Source of the DNA: Nocardia acidivorans NBRC 108247
Lineage (GTDB): Bacteria; Actinomycetota; Actinomycetes; Mycobacteriales; Mycobacteriaceae
NCBI RefSeq assembly: GCF_001625085.1
Contig: NZ_BDAW01000020.1
Span: 1 to 64,000, forward strand
Length of the DNA: 64,000 nucleotides
Direction of reading: 5' to 3'
Numbering within the stretch: the stretch's first letter is position 1; each line of letters opens with the position of its first letter. The notes below the pieces were generated by a model. That model ran no database searches. It was not told the DNA's origin and saw nothing but the letters and a program-made list of their open reading frames with translations. Positions 17,687-26,684 of this stretch are shown in pieces. Position numbers and translations under genes: made by a program.

Positions 17687-18523
17687 TCAGTTGATCGCGT
17701 CGGTGAACCAGTCGAGGATTTCCTCGCCGGCTCGAATGCCGGAGGCCGCGGTGACGGTCAGGTTCGGGTGGGTCCAGCCGAGTTGCTCGAGCTCACCGTG
17801 GCGAGGGCGGATGGCGCTGTGGGCGGCGCGCAGCATTTCGGCATCGAGAGCACCGTCGCCTGCCGCGAACAATCGGGCGGAATCGTCCAGATCGCCCGAA
17901 AGTTCCAGGCGACGGCGGACTTCGGCTACGGCGCGGCTCTTGCACACCGCATCGGGCATGGTGTAGATTTTGCGGCCCTGTTGGGAGGCGGACCAGCCGC
18001 GGGGGCGGCACCAGGCGTCCCATTCGGCCAGGAAGTCGGCGGGGAGGTGGTCGAGGTCGACCACCAGGTAGCAGAAGAGGTGGTCGGCGACTCGGAATTT
18101 CTTCGCCCACGAGTCCTCTATGCGGGTCAGCAGTTCGGCGTTCACCGCGGAGAGGGTGGCGCTGCTCGTGCGCACCCGCGCGTCGAGGGTGCTGCGCCAG
18201 CGGGTGTCCGGGATGCCGTTGTGCAGAATATTGCCGCCATTGGTGGTGACGGCGTAGCGCCACGGTGCGCCCGGGAGGCCGATTCGCTTGAACTGCTTGA
18301 TGGTTCGCGTGGTGGTGGGAATGACGGCCGCCGTCCGCGCCAGGGTGCGCAGGCTCTCGACGGCGGCGATCGTCATATACGACAGCGGTGCGCCCTGGTA
18401 ATGCTCCACGCAGACCGCGGGCGGATTCGGGTCCGCGCCGAAGGCGTTGCGGGAGTAGATCATGGTGCGATCGAGATCGGTCGCGATCAGTGTTTCCCTG
18501 CGCGACAACGGTTTCCGGCTCAC
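17687..18523 (-). CDS. HAD-family hydrolase of Ter-associated operon
   Basis: A 278-aa HAD phosphatase. Motif I is ATDLDRTMIYS near residues 13-23 (nucleophile Asp, acid/base Asp), TTT(R) follows near residue 90 as motif II, and AAGDGALDAEML near residue 227 is motif IV. The cap lies between. The start GTG 18523 overlaps the stop of the upstream StiP/PRTase gene (GTGA). In Ter-linked biosynthetic operons described by Anantharaman, Iyer and Aravind, such a HAD enzyme is thought to dephosphorylate a nucleoside-like product. Last gene of the minus-strand operon. Confidence 0.85.
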   Translation of the reverse strand: MSRKPLSRRETLIATDLDRTMIYSRNAFGADPNPPAVCVEHYQGAPLSYMTIAAVESLRTLARTAAVIPTTTRTIKQFKRIGLPGAPWRYAVTTNGGNILHNGIPDTRWRSTLDARVRTSSATLSAVNAELLTRIEDSWAKKFRVADHLFCYLVVDLDHLPADFLAEWDAWCRPRGWSASQQGRKIYTMPDAVCKSRAVAEVRRRLELSGDLDDSARLFAAGDGALDAEMLRAAHSAIRPRHGELEQLGWTHPNLTVTAASGIRAGEEILDWFTDAIN

Positions 18524-21198
18524 GACTCGGCCACGTCCTTGATCAGTCCCATACAGGCGTAGGCGAGGTCGGGCACCACCTCGACGGGCACGTCCCGGGC
18601 GGCGGCGAGCATGCGGATATGCGCGTGCTCGGGGGCGTCGGCCTCACGGACCAGCACCCGCCACGGGACGCGGCGCAGCAGCACCCGGGTCGTCTCGCCC
18701 ACACCGGGTTTCACGAAATTCACGCTGGCCACGCCGTACGCCGCGCGGACCTGTTCCACCGAGGCCCATCCGGCCCAGGTGGGGGTGCGGTCGGAGTTCC
18801 GCACCGATTCGAGGTGCGCGGCGACCCGGGGGCGCACGGTGTCGAAGGCGGCCGTCACCGCGTCGAGCAGCCGGCCCGAGACATCGTCGGCGGCGAGTTC
18901 GGCATAGAACTTCGCACCGTGGTAATCGCCGGGGCCGATCAGGGTGTCGTTCAGCACCGTGCGCGAAACCAGCCCGGAGACGGTGGAATTCAGACAGGCC
19001 GAGGCGATCAGGAAATCATCGCGGGTGCCGTAGGTGCTGACGCAGGCGCCCGGATCGGCGAGCACCGCCAGATCGGGATTGAACCGCGCCCCGCCCGCCG
19101 CGGCGTAGGCGTCGAGCGCCTCGGCCAGTTCGCGGGTGATCGCGCCCTTGCCGGTCCAGCCGTCCACGAAGACGATATTCGCCGGATCATGATGCCGGGC
19201 AAGGTAATCCAGTGCTACCGCATCGATACCGCGATCCCGCACGATCGACACCGCGTAGTGCGGAACATCCAGGCCGCGGGTGGCCAGCCACCGCCGCATC
19301 AGCACCCCGACCGGAGTTCCGGCCCGCGCCAGCGACACCAGCACCACATCGTCACCGCGCTCGGCCACGACCAGTTCGGCCACGGTGGCCACCGCCAGCG
19401 CCAACCGCTCGGCACTCTCGGACAGCACCCGGTCGAAAAGCTCCCGGTACGCCGCATCGGGCTGGTACTCGACCGGCAGCGACTCCGCGTAATGCGCGAT
19501 CCCCGCCTGGATCCGCCGTTCCCGTTCCGCCACATCGGCTTCCAGATCCGCACCGGAGAGATCCTTCAGCAGCCAAGCCACTTCGTCCGCCGCATAGGAC
19601 CCGAACTCGGGTCCGCGCAACGGTTCGGGCAATATCCGATCCGCCCCCGCCTCGCGGCGGAGCTGCCCTTCCGCCGGGAAGCGCTCACGCCGTACGGCCC
19701 GCAATGATTGCGGGTCGGCCCCGGGCACCACGGCCAGCACCACGTCCGCACCGGAGGCGGTCAGCACATCGATCAGGCCGCCCGCGGCCGTAAGTCGTTC
19801 GGTATCAGCGGGTTCGTCGATCACGACCACCAGAATCGGTTCGACAGCCGCGGGTTCCGGCCACGCCGCGTTGTAGACGAACCGCGGCGCGTCCTCACCG
19901 AGTTCCGGTGCGGTGAAACGGAATCCGCGGCGCAGCGGATATCCGGGCTCATCCAGCACATACGCCGGTGAACGAGTCGTCGTCTGGTACCGCGTGGGCA
20001 CACCCGCGTCGGCCAGTACCGCCGCCAGCCGCAGCGGTAGGTACATGAGCTCCTCGTGCGCCAGCACGATCACCGGACGCGGCAGTAACCCTTCATCCCC
20101 CGTGCCGCGTTCCGAAGCAACTGATTTCAACTCGGCGCGACCAACCGCGGCGCTGTCCGCGGTATCCGCGGCGGGGGCCGACGACACCGCGGAATCGATG
20201 CCGCTCCACGGGAGTGCGGCGATACCCGCTCGTAGTGTCGCGGCCGCGGCGGACAGCGCGGCCTCGAACATCGCGATGTCGGCATGCAGCACCCCGTGAC
20301 GTCCACCCTCGGGTACGGCATCCGGCCACGGCAATTCGATGCGCGCGTTCCGGCCTCGGTTCGCGGCCACCGGGTTCAGGATCGGATCCGGCAGGGCGGC
20401 AACGGAATCGATCAGGCTCTCGGGGAGGAGGGTTTCGCCGGAGGCGAGGCAGACCGTGTCGATGGTGGCGCCGAGCTCGACGGCGGCCGCTGCGAAGGCC
20501 GCCTTGTCGCTCTCGGTGCGCATGTCGACCAGGGAGGCCAGGATGTAGTGCGGGCGCGGAGTGGAGGCGTGCAGCGCCCGGATCGCATCGAGTGCGGTTG
20601 CGCCGGTGGAGATTTCGTCATCCACCAACACCATGGGCAGCTCGTTGCGGAAGATGTCGGCGGGCATCGGTTGCAGGAGGTGGGAAGTCGCATGCGAATG
20701 CCCCTCCTCGAAAGCGGTGAGGGTGTGCGCCGTCGGCACATCGCGGCGGGTGGAGTGCAGGTAGCACTGAGCACCGATCCGCGCCGCCACGATATGGCCG
20801 AGTCCCGTTGCGGTCTCGGCGAATCCGAGCACGACCGCGTGGGAGGCACGCGGACTCGCGCTGGTCTGCCCGTCGCTGACCGCGGCGCTGTCGCCCGTCG
20901 GGGCGGGTCCCGCGTTGGCCGCGTGCTCGCCGAGGAGGGTCAGCACCAGATCGCCCAGTCGATCGCCCGCGTCGATGACGCGGTGCGGATCGGTGGGGAG
21001 GTGTTTGCCCAGCACGGTGGAGACCAGCAGGTGCGCGCGCCGGGGATTGCGCCGCAGCCCCGGTTCGATCAGGGCCGGGATATCCCAGTCCCGACTCCCG
21101 GCGTCCGAGACGTGGCTGTCACCGTGCCGGAGTCCGAAACCGAGTTCGCGGGTCGCCCAGGGCTGCACGGTCACTGTGCCCTCAGAACCCGAAGTCAC
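18520..21198 (-). CDS. PRTase-TRSP-StiP-Pelota fusion of Ter biosynthetic operon
   Basis: An 892-aa multidomain protein. Residues about 1-240 are a phosphoribosyltransferase with the PRPP loop VLVDDEISTGATAL near 190-203. A TRSP domain with the literal signature TTTRSPAYVLD sits near 405-415. Residues about 555-815 form the StiP domain (LARAGTPVGVLMRRW, FVDGWTGKGAI, DPGACVSTYGTRDDFLIASA). The last 70 residues resemble a Pelota-type RNA-binding domain. In other bacteria several of these are separate genes; here they are fused. Start GTG 21198 overlaps the CitE-like stop. Proposed role: making a nucleoside-like stress metabolite. Confidence 0.85.
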   Translation of the reverse strand: MTSGSEGTVTVQPWATRELGFGLRHGDSHVSDAGSRDWDIPALIEPGLRRNPRRAHLLVSTVLGKHLPTDPHRVIDAGDRLGDLVLTLLGEHAANAGPAPTGDSAAVSDGQTSASPRASHAVVLGFAETATGLGHIVAARIGAQCYLHSTRRDVPTAHTLTAFEEGHSHATSHLLQPMPADIFRNELPMVLVDDEISTGATALDAIRALHASTPRPHYILASLVDMRTESDKAAFAAAAVELGATIDTVCLASGETLLPESLIDSVAALPDPILNPVAANRGRNARIELPWPDAVPEGGRHGVLHADIAMFEAALSAAAATLRAGIAALPWSGIDSAVSSAPAADTADSAAVGRAELKSVASERGTGDEGLLPRPVIVLAHEELMYLPLRLAAVLADAGVPTRYQTTTRSPAYVLDEPGYPLRRGFRFTAPELGEDAPRFVYNAAWPEPAAVEPILVVVIDEPADTERLTAAGGLIDVLTASGADVVLAVVPGADPQSLRAVRRERFPAEGQLRREAGADRILPEPLRGPEFGSYAADEVAWLLKDLSGADLEADVAERERRIQAGIAHYAESLPVEYQPDAAYRELFDRVLSESAERLALAVATVAELVVAERGDDVVLVSLARAGTPVGVLMRRWLATRGLDVPHYAVSIVRDRGIDAVALDYLARHHDPANIVFVDGWTGKGAITRELAEALDAYAAAGGARFNPDLAVLADPGACVSTYGTRDDFLIASACLNSTVSGLVSRTVLNDTLIGPGDYHGAKFYAELAADDVSGRLLDAVTAAFDTVRPRVAAHLESVRNSDRTPTWAGWASVEQVRAAYGVASVNFVKPGVGETTRVLLRRVPWRVLVREADAPEHAHIRMLAAARDVPVEVVPDLAYACMGLIKDVAES

Positions 21199-22415
21199 GA
21201 TGCCACCAGCACTTTCAATAGATCCACGAAGGAGACGCCCTTATTTGTGACTCCGAAAACTCTTGCCCGCAGGATGGTTTGGCGCGCCCAGCTGCGATGC
21301 GGCTTCATCTCGTTCATTTTGTTGCGATACTCCGAGGCCGCCACACCGCCGGAGTCCTCGCGCAGGATGTCCAGCGCGTCGGAGTACTCCTCGTGGGTGA
21401 CCACCGACAGCGCGTGCACCACCGCCACATGCGAGGGGTGGATGACCGTCTTGCCCTGAATGCCATTGGCGCGGTCCAGGGTTATCTCGCGCAGCAGTCC
21501 GTCCAGATCCCGGCTGACCAGGTACTGCCGGAACGGCACCGCATCGGCCTCGGAAAAGGGTGAGGTGCGCAGTTGCGGCCGGAACATGCGCTCGTGATCG
21601 GCGAAGTACTCCCACACCGGTCCGGTGATGGTGAATCCCGTTCCGTCCGTGCGCCCCAGATAGTTCACGATATCGGCGATCACATCGGCGACCACCCGCA
21701 CGTCGTAGATGGTCAGATCGCGATCACGCCGAATTCCGAAGGTGGAGCACATATCCGTGGCGCCGATGCGCACCGCGAGCACGCTGTCGCGGCGGGCGGT
21801 GAGCATGTCCTGGATGCGGTGCAGCTCCAGATCGCGGGTCTGCCGGTGCACCAGCGCCGGAGATTCCAGCACCGGCATGCCGAAGACCTTGCGGCCCAGC
21901 GTCTTCGACGCCGCGTCGAGGGCATCGAGGTATCTCGCGCCGGAGGTGCTGTCGAATTTGGGGAAGACGAATCCGGTGAGCGCTCGCGCACCCGGCCCGA
22001 GGGTGGCCACGATCTCGCCCACGGTCTCGGCATCGCGCACCCGTACGAACAGCAGCGGATACGCCGCGACGCCGCTGCCGAGTTCGTCCAGGGTCCGCGC
22101 GGCCTGCTTCTTCCCGTACTCCAGGTCGTGGTCGGGGACCGCGTCCTCGAGGTCGATGACCATGGAGCAGACCCCGCGCGCGGCCCGCCGCCCAATGGTG
22201 GCGGTGAGGTCGTCGCGGGTGGCCGGGACGTACAGCGTCGCGCCCAGGGCCATCGACAGCAGATCGCGGTCGGTGGAGTCGCCGAAGGGTTCGGGCAGGC
22301 GGTGGAAGAGCAGTCGCAGTTCCGGCCCGGGTACCTGCGGGAAGTGGCGCATGGGGAAGCGCTTGTGCAGGGATACGGGGGCGACTTCCGGATAGGTGCT
22401 GATAATCGCGGTCAT
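21195..22415 (-). CDS. CitE/HpcH-HpaI-like C-C bond lyase of Ter operon
   Basis: A 406-aa TIM-barrel lyase of the CitE/HpcH-HpaI superfamily, in the form found in Ter operons. It shows ATLYVPATRDD, VIDLEDAVPD (acidic metal ligands) and AVRIGATDMCSTFGIRRD. The family's usual length is near 300 aa; here an N-terminal segment and a C-terminal tail of about 100 residues (TVIHPSHV then a helical end) are added. The ATG at 22415 has aggagg about 12 bases upstream. It lies 31 bp after the coiled-coil gene and overlaps the next gene by 4 bases. Confidence 0.85.
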   Translation of the reverse strand: MTAIISTYPEVAPVSLHKRFPMRHFPQVPGPELRLLFHRLPEPFGDSTDRDLLSMALGATLYVPATRDDLTATIGRRAARGVCSMVIDLEDAVPDHDLEYGKKQAARTLDELGSGVAAYPLLFVRVRDAETVGEIVATLGPGARALTGFVFPKFDSTSGARYLDALDAASKTLGRKVFGMPVLESPALVHRQTRDLELHRIQDMLTARRDSVLAVRIGATDMCSTFGIRRDRDLTIYDVRVVADVIADIVNYLGRTDGTGFTITGPVWEYFADHERMFRPQLRTSPFSEADAVPFRQYLVSRDLDGLLREITLDRANGIQGKTVIHPSHVAVVHALSVVTHEEYSDALDILREDSGGVAASEYRNKMNEMKPHRSWARQTILRARVFGVTNKGVSFVDLLKVLVAS

Positions 22416-22446
22416 CGACCCCCGTGCCTCCTACTGTTCGGTCGGT

Positions 22447-23643
22447 TTATCTATCGGTACTTCGCATGCGTTCGACAACACCCGCTATGAACGCCGAGAC
22501 GGCATCCAGTTCGGAGATATACGCCCAATAGTCCGGATGCGGGCCGGTGAGCCCGGCGACCACGCGATCCAGGCGTTCGGACTGGGCATCCAGTACCGAA
22601 CCCCACTGCGGGACGAGACCGTTGTTCACCGCCAGCATCTGCGCGTCCCGCAGTTTGAACCGGACGGTCTTGGCCTTCTCCTGTGGCTTCTCGCGGACCT
22701 CGCGCAACAGTGCCAGACGGTCGGTGACGGCGTCGGCCTGCTCCTCCGCGGAGGCGAGGTGCCCGCGGGCGGATGTGGTCAATTCAAGCGTTTGCTCCGG
22801 GTCGTTGTTCTGCAGTGCGGCCCGCGCCCGGGACAGGTCCGCGGCTGCGGCGTCGATCGCTCGGTGGGCTTGCCGCTCATTGTTCGCCAAATCCGCCGAA
22901 CTCGCAGCGTTGAACTCTCGGAGCAGGGAAGACAGCGCGGGGGCGAGTCGCTCGGTGCGATGCTGGGCGGCCGCCAGCCGGGTACCCGCCGATGCCAGTG
23001 CGGTGGTCGCCGAATGCTGTTTGCCCGGTGCGTCTTCCAGTGCCCTTGACAGTGCGCGGGTGCGATTCTCCAACTCCGTCGCGGCCGCACGAGTCGCGCC
23101 CACACCGGCGCTCGCGGCCGACTCCAGTGTGATGAGACCCTCATCGACCGCGGCCTTGGACAGCAGCACCGACCCATACCCGGAGAACGGTGAGTCGTCC
23201 GCGGCCTGCCGGGCCCGCTGGGCCGCCGAGCGCACCTGCGCCACCAACTGCGGCACCGAACCGTACACCGCGACCGCGTGCTCGAGATGCGCCTGATTGC
23301 CGCGATAGAAGTCGTCCACCCCGCGCGCGGCTTCGGCGAGTTTGCGGATCTGCCCGTCGATCTCGGCCTGCGGAATCGATCCGCCCTCCCGTTCGGCCTG
23401 GTCCAGGCGCTCGTTCAGGGCCAGATAGGAGCCCGCGGCGTCATAGCAGCGCGCTCGCACCCGATCCCACTGCGCGGCCATACCGCGCTCGGGAAACACC
23501 TGCGCGGAAGCCGCGACGGCATTCTCGGCAATGCTCTGCCGGGTGTCCATGTCCAGGAAGGCGGCGGTCAGCGCCGTCCGGGCCTGCTGCACCCATTCTG
23601 TGTCCCGGGGGGACCGGAACCATCCGCGTCTACGGCCTGCCAC
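22447..23643 (-). CDS. Long coiled-coil protein, first gene of the Ter operon
   Basis: A 398-aa protein read from GTG 23643. It is Ala/Arg/Glu-rich and almost entirely helical, with long heptad-like stretches around residues 90-300, no signal peptide and no membrane segment. I do not recognise a named family; it has the look of TelA-type coiled-coil proteins seen with Ter genes but not their motifs. It leads the operon with the CitE-like, StiP/PRTase and HAD genes, and is divergent from terD. A scaffolding role is a guess from position only. Confidence 0.6.
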   Translation of the reverse strand: MAGRRRGWFRSPRDTEWVQQARTALTAAFLDMDTRQSIAENAVAASAQVFPERGMAAQWDRVRARCYDAAGSYLALNERLDQAEREGGSIPQAEIDGQIRKLAEAARGVDDFYRGNQAHLEHAVAVYGSVPQLVAQVRSAAQRARQAADDSPFSGYGSVLLSKAAVDEGLITLESAASAGVGATRAAATELENRTRALSRALEDAPGKQHSATTALASAGTRLAAAQHRTERLAPALSSLLREFNAASSADLANNERQAHRAIDAAAADLSRARAALQNNDPEQTLELTTSARGHLASAEEQADAVTDRLALLREVREKPQEKAKTVRFKLRDAQMLAVNNGLVPQWGSVLDAQSERLDRVVAGLTGPHPDYWAYISELDAVSAFIAGVVERMRSTDR

Positions 23644-23854
23644 GCCCCGATGTTAGGTGCCCGTTCACATCGCGGGCGACTGTCGCGATGAACCGGGTGA
23701 CATGTCGCGTGACAGGCTGGTGCCGGGGGATGTCCTCGGTTTGTTCATGCACAAGCTCGCGGAAAACTACTAGGGTCGTACGTGCGGACCCGGCAATTCG
23801 GACATGCCGCGCTACAAGAACGTTTGAACGCTTTCCAACGGAAGGGATTCCCGC

Positions 23855-24430
23855 ATGGGTGTCAGTTTGTCCAAGGGCGGCAATGTTTCGCTGACGAAGC
23901 AGGCCCCGAACCTCACCGCCGTGTCGGTCGGCCTCGGCTGGGACGTGCGGACCACCACCGGGACCGACTTCGACCTGGACGCGAGCGCGATCGCCACCGG
24001 TGCCGACAAGAAGGTTGTCTCGGACAAGCACTTCGTCTTCTTCAACAACCTGACCTCGCCCGAAGGCTCCATCGTGCACACCGGCGACAACCTCACCGGT
24101 GAAGGCGAAGGCGACGACGAGATCATCAATATCGATCTCGCGGCCACCCCGCCCAGCATCGAGTCCATCTTCTTCCCGGTCTCGATCTACGAGGCGGATC
24201 AGCGCGGCCAGAGCTTCGGCCAGGTCCGCAATGCCTACATCCGCGTCGTCGACCGCGCCAACGGCGCCGAGCTGGCCCGCTACGACCTCACCGAGGACGC
24301 CTCCACCGAGACCGCCATGGTCTTCGGCGAGCTGTACCGCAATGGCGCCGAGTGGAAGTTCCGGGCCATCGGCCAGGGCTACGCGTCGGGTCTGTCCGGT
24401 ATCGCCCGCGACTACGGCGTCAACGTTTAA
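23855..24430 (+). CDS. terD: TerD family protein, single domain
   Basis: A 191-aa canonical TerD protein: MGVSLSKGGNVSLTK start, GLGWDVRTT, FDLDASAIA Ca-binding segment, HTGDNLTGEGEGDDE, and a final WKFRAIGQGYASGL. Length is normal for the family. A ggaaggga ribosome-binding site precedes ATG 23855. It is divergent from the Ter biosynthetic operon and 104 bp ahead of a TerC-like membrane protein, the usual TerD-TerC pairing for metal/tellurite and stress resistance. Confidence 0.92.
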   Translation: MGVSLSKGGNVSLTKQAPNLTAVSVGLGWDVRTTTGTDFDLDASAIATGADKKVVSDKHFVFFNNLTSPEGSIVHTGDNLTGEGEGDDEIINIDLAATPPSIESIFFPVSIYEADQRGQSFGQVRNAYIRVVDRANGAELARYDLTEDASTETAMVFGELYRNGAEWKFRAIGQGYASGLSGIARDYGVNV

Positions 24431-24534
24431 TCGAATAGTTCGACGCGCCAGGGGGGCTCGGGTACAGGGGCCCTCCTCGTGCGAGCATTTCCGATCCTGA
24501 CTTCGATCTCGGCACTACGAAAGGCCCCCTAGCG

Positions 24535-25644
24535 GTGCGTATTTTCGGCCTCTCCATCATCGTCTCGGTGCTCGCCCTGATAGCGGCATTCGTGTACGGC
24601 GGTCCGACAGCGCTGGCACTGTGCGCCATCCTGGGCGTCCTCGAGGTGTCGCTGTCGTTCGACAATGCCGTCATCAATGCCAGTGTCCTGCAACGGATGA
24701 GCGAGTTCTGGCAGAAGATCTTCCTTACCGTCGGCGTGGTCATCGCCGTCTTCGGCATGCGACTGGTCTTCCCACTCGCCATCGTCTGGGTCACCGCGGG
24801 CCTGGACCCCAAGCGCGCGTTCGATCTGGCGATGAACCCGCCCGAGGACGGCGCGCTCACCTTCCCCGACGGCAGCGCCTCCTACGAGAAGCTGCTCACC
24901 GACGCGCATCCGCAGATCGCCGCCTTCGGTGGCGCGTTCCTGCTGCTGCTGTTCCTGAACTTCATCCTCGAAGAGCATGAGATCACCTGGCTCGGCTGGA
25001 TCGAGCGCCCGCTGGCCAAACTCGGCAAGCTGGACATGCTCTCGGTCGTGCTCACCCTGCTCGCCATCGTCATCGCCGCCGAGGTCATCGCGGACGCCGA
25101 TGACCGTGGCACCGTGCTGCTTTCGGGCGTACTGGGTGTGGTGACCTACATACTGGTCGACGGGCTCGGCTCCATGTTCCACACCGAAGAGCTCGAAGAG
25201 GGGGCCGAGACCGGTCCCGGCGGTGCGGTCAAGGCGGTCGGCAAGGCGGCGTTCTTCCTGTTCCTGTACCTGGAAGTGCTCGACGCCTCGTTCTCCTTCG
25301 ACGGCGTCATCGGCGCGTTCGCCATCACCTCGGACCCGATCCTGATCGCCCTGGGCCTGGGTCTGATCGGCGCCATGTTCGTCCGCTCCATCACCGTGTA
25401 CCTGGTGCGCAAGGGCACGCTCTCGGAGTACGTGTACCTGGAGCACGGCGCGCACTGGGCCATCGGTGCGCTGGCGATCATCCTGCTCGTCTCGATCGGC
25501 GTGCACGTCAACGAGGTGGTCACCGGTCTGGTCGGCGTCGCGTTCATCGGCGCGGCCTTCATCACCAGCATCATTCGCAATCGACGGGCGGATGACGACG
25601 AGTCCAAAAGTCTGACCAGCGAGGAGCCGACACCGGTCGGCTGA
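24535..25644 (+). CDS. TerC-like DUF475 integral membrane protein
   Basis: A 369-aa polytopic membrane protein beginning at GTG 24535, with about eight or nine hydrophobic segments. Two copies of the TerC-type metal-binding signature are present: LEVSLSFDNAV near residue 40 and YLEVLDASFSFDGVIGAF near residue 245. A soluble loop (about 95-125) and a charged tail follow. It probably moves or senses divalent metal, with the TerD proteins as cytoplasmic partners. Same strand as terD and probably same operon. A strong hairpin follows the stop. Confidence 0.88.
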   Translation: MRIFGLSIIVSVLALIAAFVYGGPTALALCAILGVLEVSLSFDNAVINASVLQRMSEFWQKIFLTVGVVIAVFGMRLVFPLAIVWVTAGLDPKRAFDLAMNPPEDGALTFPDGSASYEKLLTDAHPQIAAFGGAFLLLLFLNFILEEHEITWLGWIERPLAKLGKLDMLSVVLTLLAIVIAAEVIADADDRGTVLLSGVLGVVTYILVDGLGSMFHTEELEEGAETGPGGAVKAVGKAAFFLFLYLEVLDASFSFDGVIGAFAITSDPILIALGLGLIGAMFVRSITVYLVRKGTLSEYVYLEHGAHWAIGALAIILLVSIGVHVNEVVTGLVGVAFIGAAFITSIIRNRRADDDESKSLTSEEPTPVG

Positions 25645-25662
25645 GTTCCACAGCCCCGTTTC

Positions 25663-25698
25663 CCGCGCCCGGCATGCGATTTCGCGTGCCGGGCGCGG
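25663..25698. terminator. Bidirectional hairpin between convergent genes
   Basis: Perfect 12-bp arms (ccgcgcccggca at 25663-25674 and its complement at 25687-25698) enclose a 12-nt loop that itself contains a 3-bp gcg/cgc pairing. It lies between the stops of the TerC-like gene and the convergent DUF389 gene. There is no clear T-run, so it is a GC-type terminator shape. Confidence 0.8.
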
Positions 25699-25704
25699 TC
25701 GCGT

Positions 25705-26667
25705 TCAGAGCATGCGACGTGGGCGCACCATGAACCTGGCCCGCCGCACCGACATTCGCGTCCACAGTCGCTGCTGTATCGCCAGCGTCACCCAGCCCGC
25801 CAGGGCCATGCCCGCGACATTCACCAGCAACTGCGCCACGCTCCCCCAGATGGTCGACCCATTGCCGAAGGCCACCCCGAGCGCGATATTCCCGGCGGCG
25901 GGCACCGTGGTCACCGAGATGAAAACTCCGGCCAGGCCAACCGATTTCGCCGAGGTGATGGAGAGCACGCCCGCCGCGGCTGCCACCACCGCCACGATGA
26001 ACGACCACTTGTCGGGGGTGTAGATGAAGTGCGTGCTCGGGCGCGGGCCGATCACATTGTCCAGGGTGATCCACCCCAGCCCGCGCGCCATCAGCGCCAG
26101 CACGATGGTGATGCCGATGGCCACCACGAAACCCGCCACCAGGGTGCGAATCGCCAATTGCAGCAGCACGAATCGCCGCCGCACCAGGGCCACGCCGAGT
26201 GCGGCGATCGCACCGAATTCCGGGCCGAGCACCATCGCGCCGATCACCAGAATCTGCGAATCCAGCACGATGGCGATACTCGCGATGATCGTCGCCAGCG
26301 TCATGAAGCTCAGATAGGTCCAGTTGAGCTCGGTCTCCTCATAGGAGCGCTGGGTCACCTCCGCCCACACCACCGCATCGGCGCTACTGCCCGGGGTGCG
26401 GACCTCGGCCTCGAAACCGCTGCGCGACAACCAGTTCCGCACCTCCTCGATCTCGATGCTGCCCTCGCGATGCACCTTCAGCGCGCGCAGCCGGTCGATC
26501 ACGTCATTGGCGGCCTCGCGGGCCACCTGGGCGGTGACCACATCACCGGCCGGGCGCACCGCCGCACCCCGGAAAACGGCGAGACCGGTGACGGCCTCAT
26601 CGCATTCCAGGGCGCCGAGCACCGCATCGGTCATCGCGGCGGGAGCCATGATCCGCAGGTTCAACAT
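25705..26667 (-). CDS. DUF389 family membrane protein
   Basis: A 320-aa protein with a soluble ACT-like head of about 120 residues (MLNLRIMAPAAMTDAVLGAL) followed by about six membrane segments (QILVIGAMVLGPEFGAIAAL and others), the DUF389 layout. The start is ATG 26667; GTG 26673 two codons earlier is equally possible because no clear ribosome-binding site marks either. It lies 17 bp after the EamA transporter and is likely co-transcribed. Function of the family is unknown. Confidence 0.82.
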   Translation of the reverse strand: MLNLRIMAPAAMTDAVLGALECDEAVTGLAVFRGAAVRPAGDVVTAQVAREAANDVIDRLRALKVHREGSIEIEEVRNWLSRSGFEAEVRTPGSSADAVVWAEVTQRSYEETELNWTYLSFMTLATIIASIAIVLDSQILVIGAMVLGPEFGAIAALGVALVRRRFVLLQLAIRTLVAGFVVAIGITIVLALMARGLGWITLDNVIGPRPSTHFIYTPDKWSFIVAVVAAAAGVLSITSAKSVGLAGVFISVTTVPAAGNIALGVAFGNGSTIWGSVAQLLVNVAGMALAGWVTLAIQQRLWTRMSVRRARFMVRPRRML

Positions 26668-26684
26668 GGGCACAGTCTGCCCGG

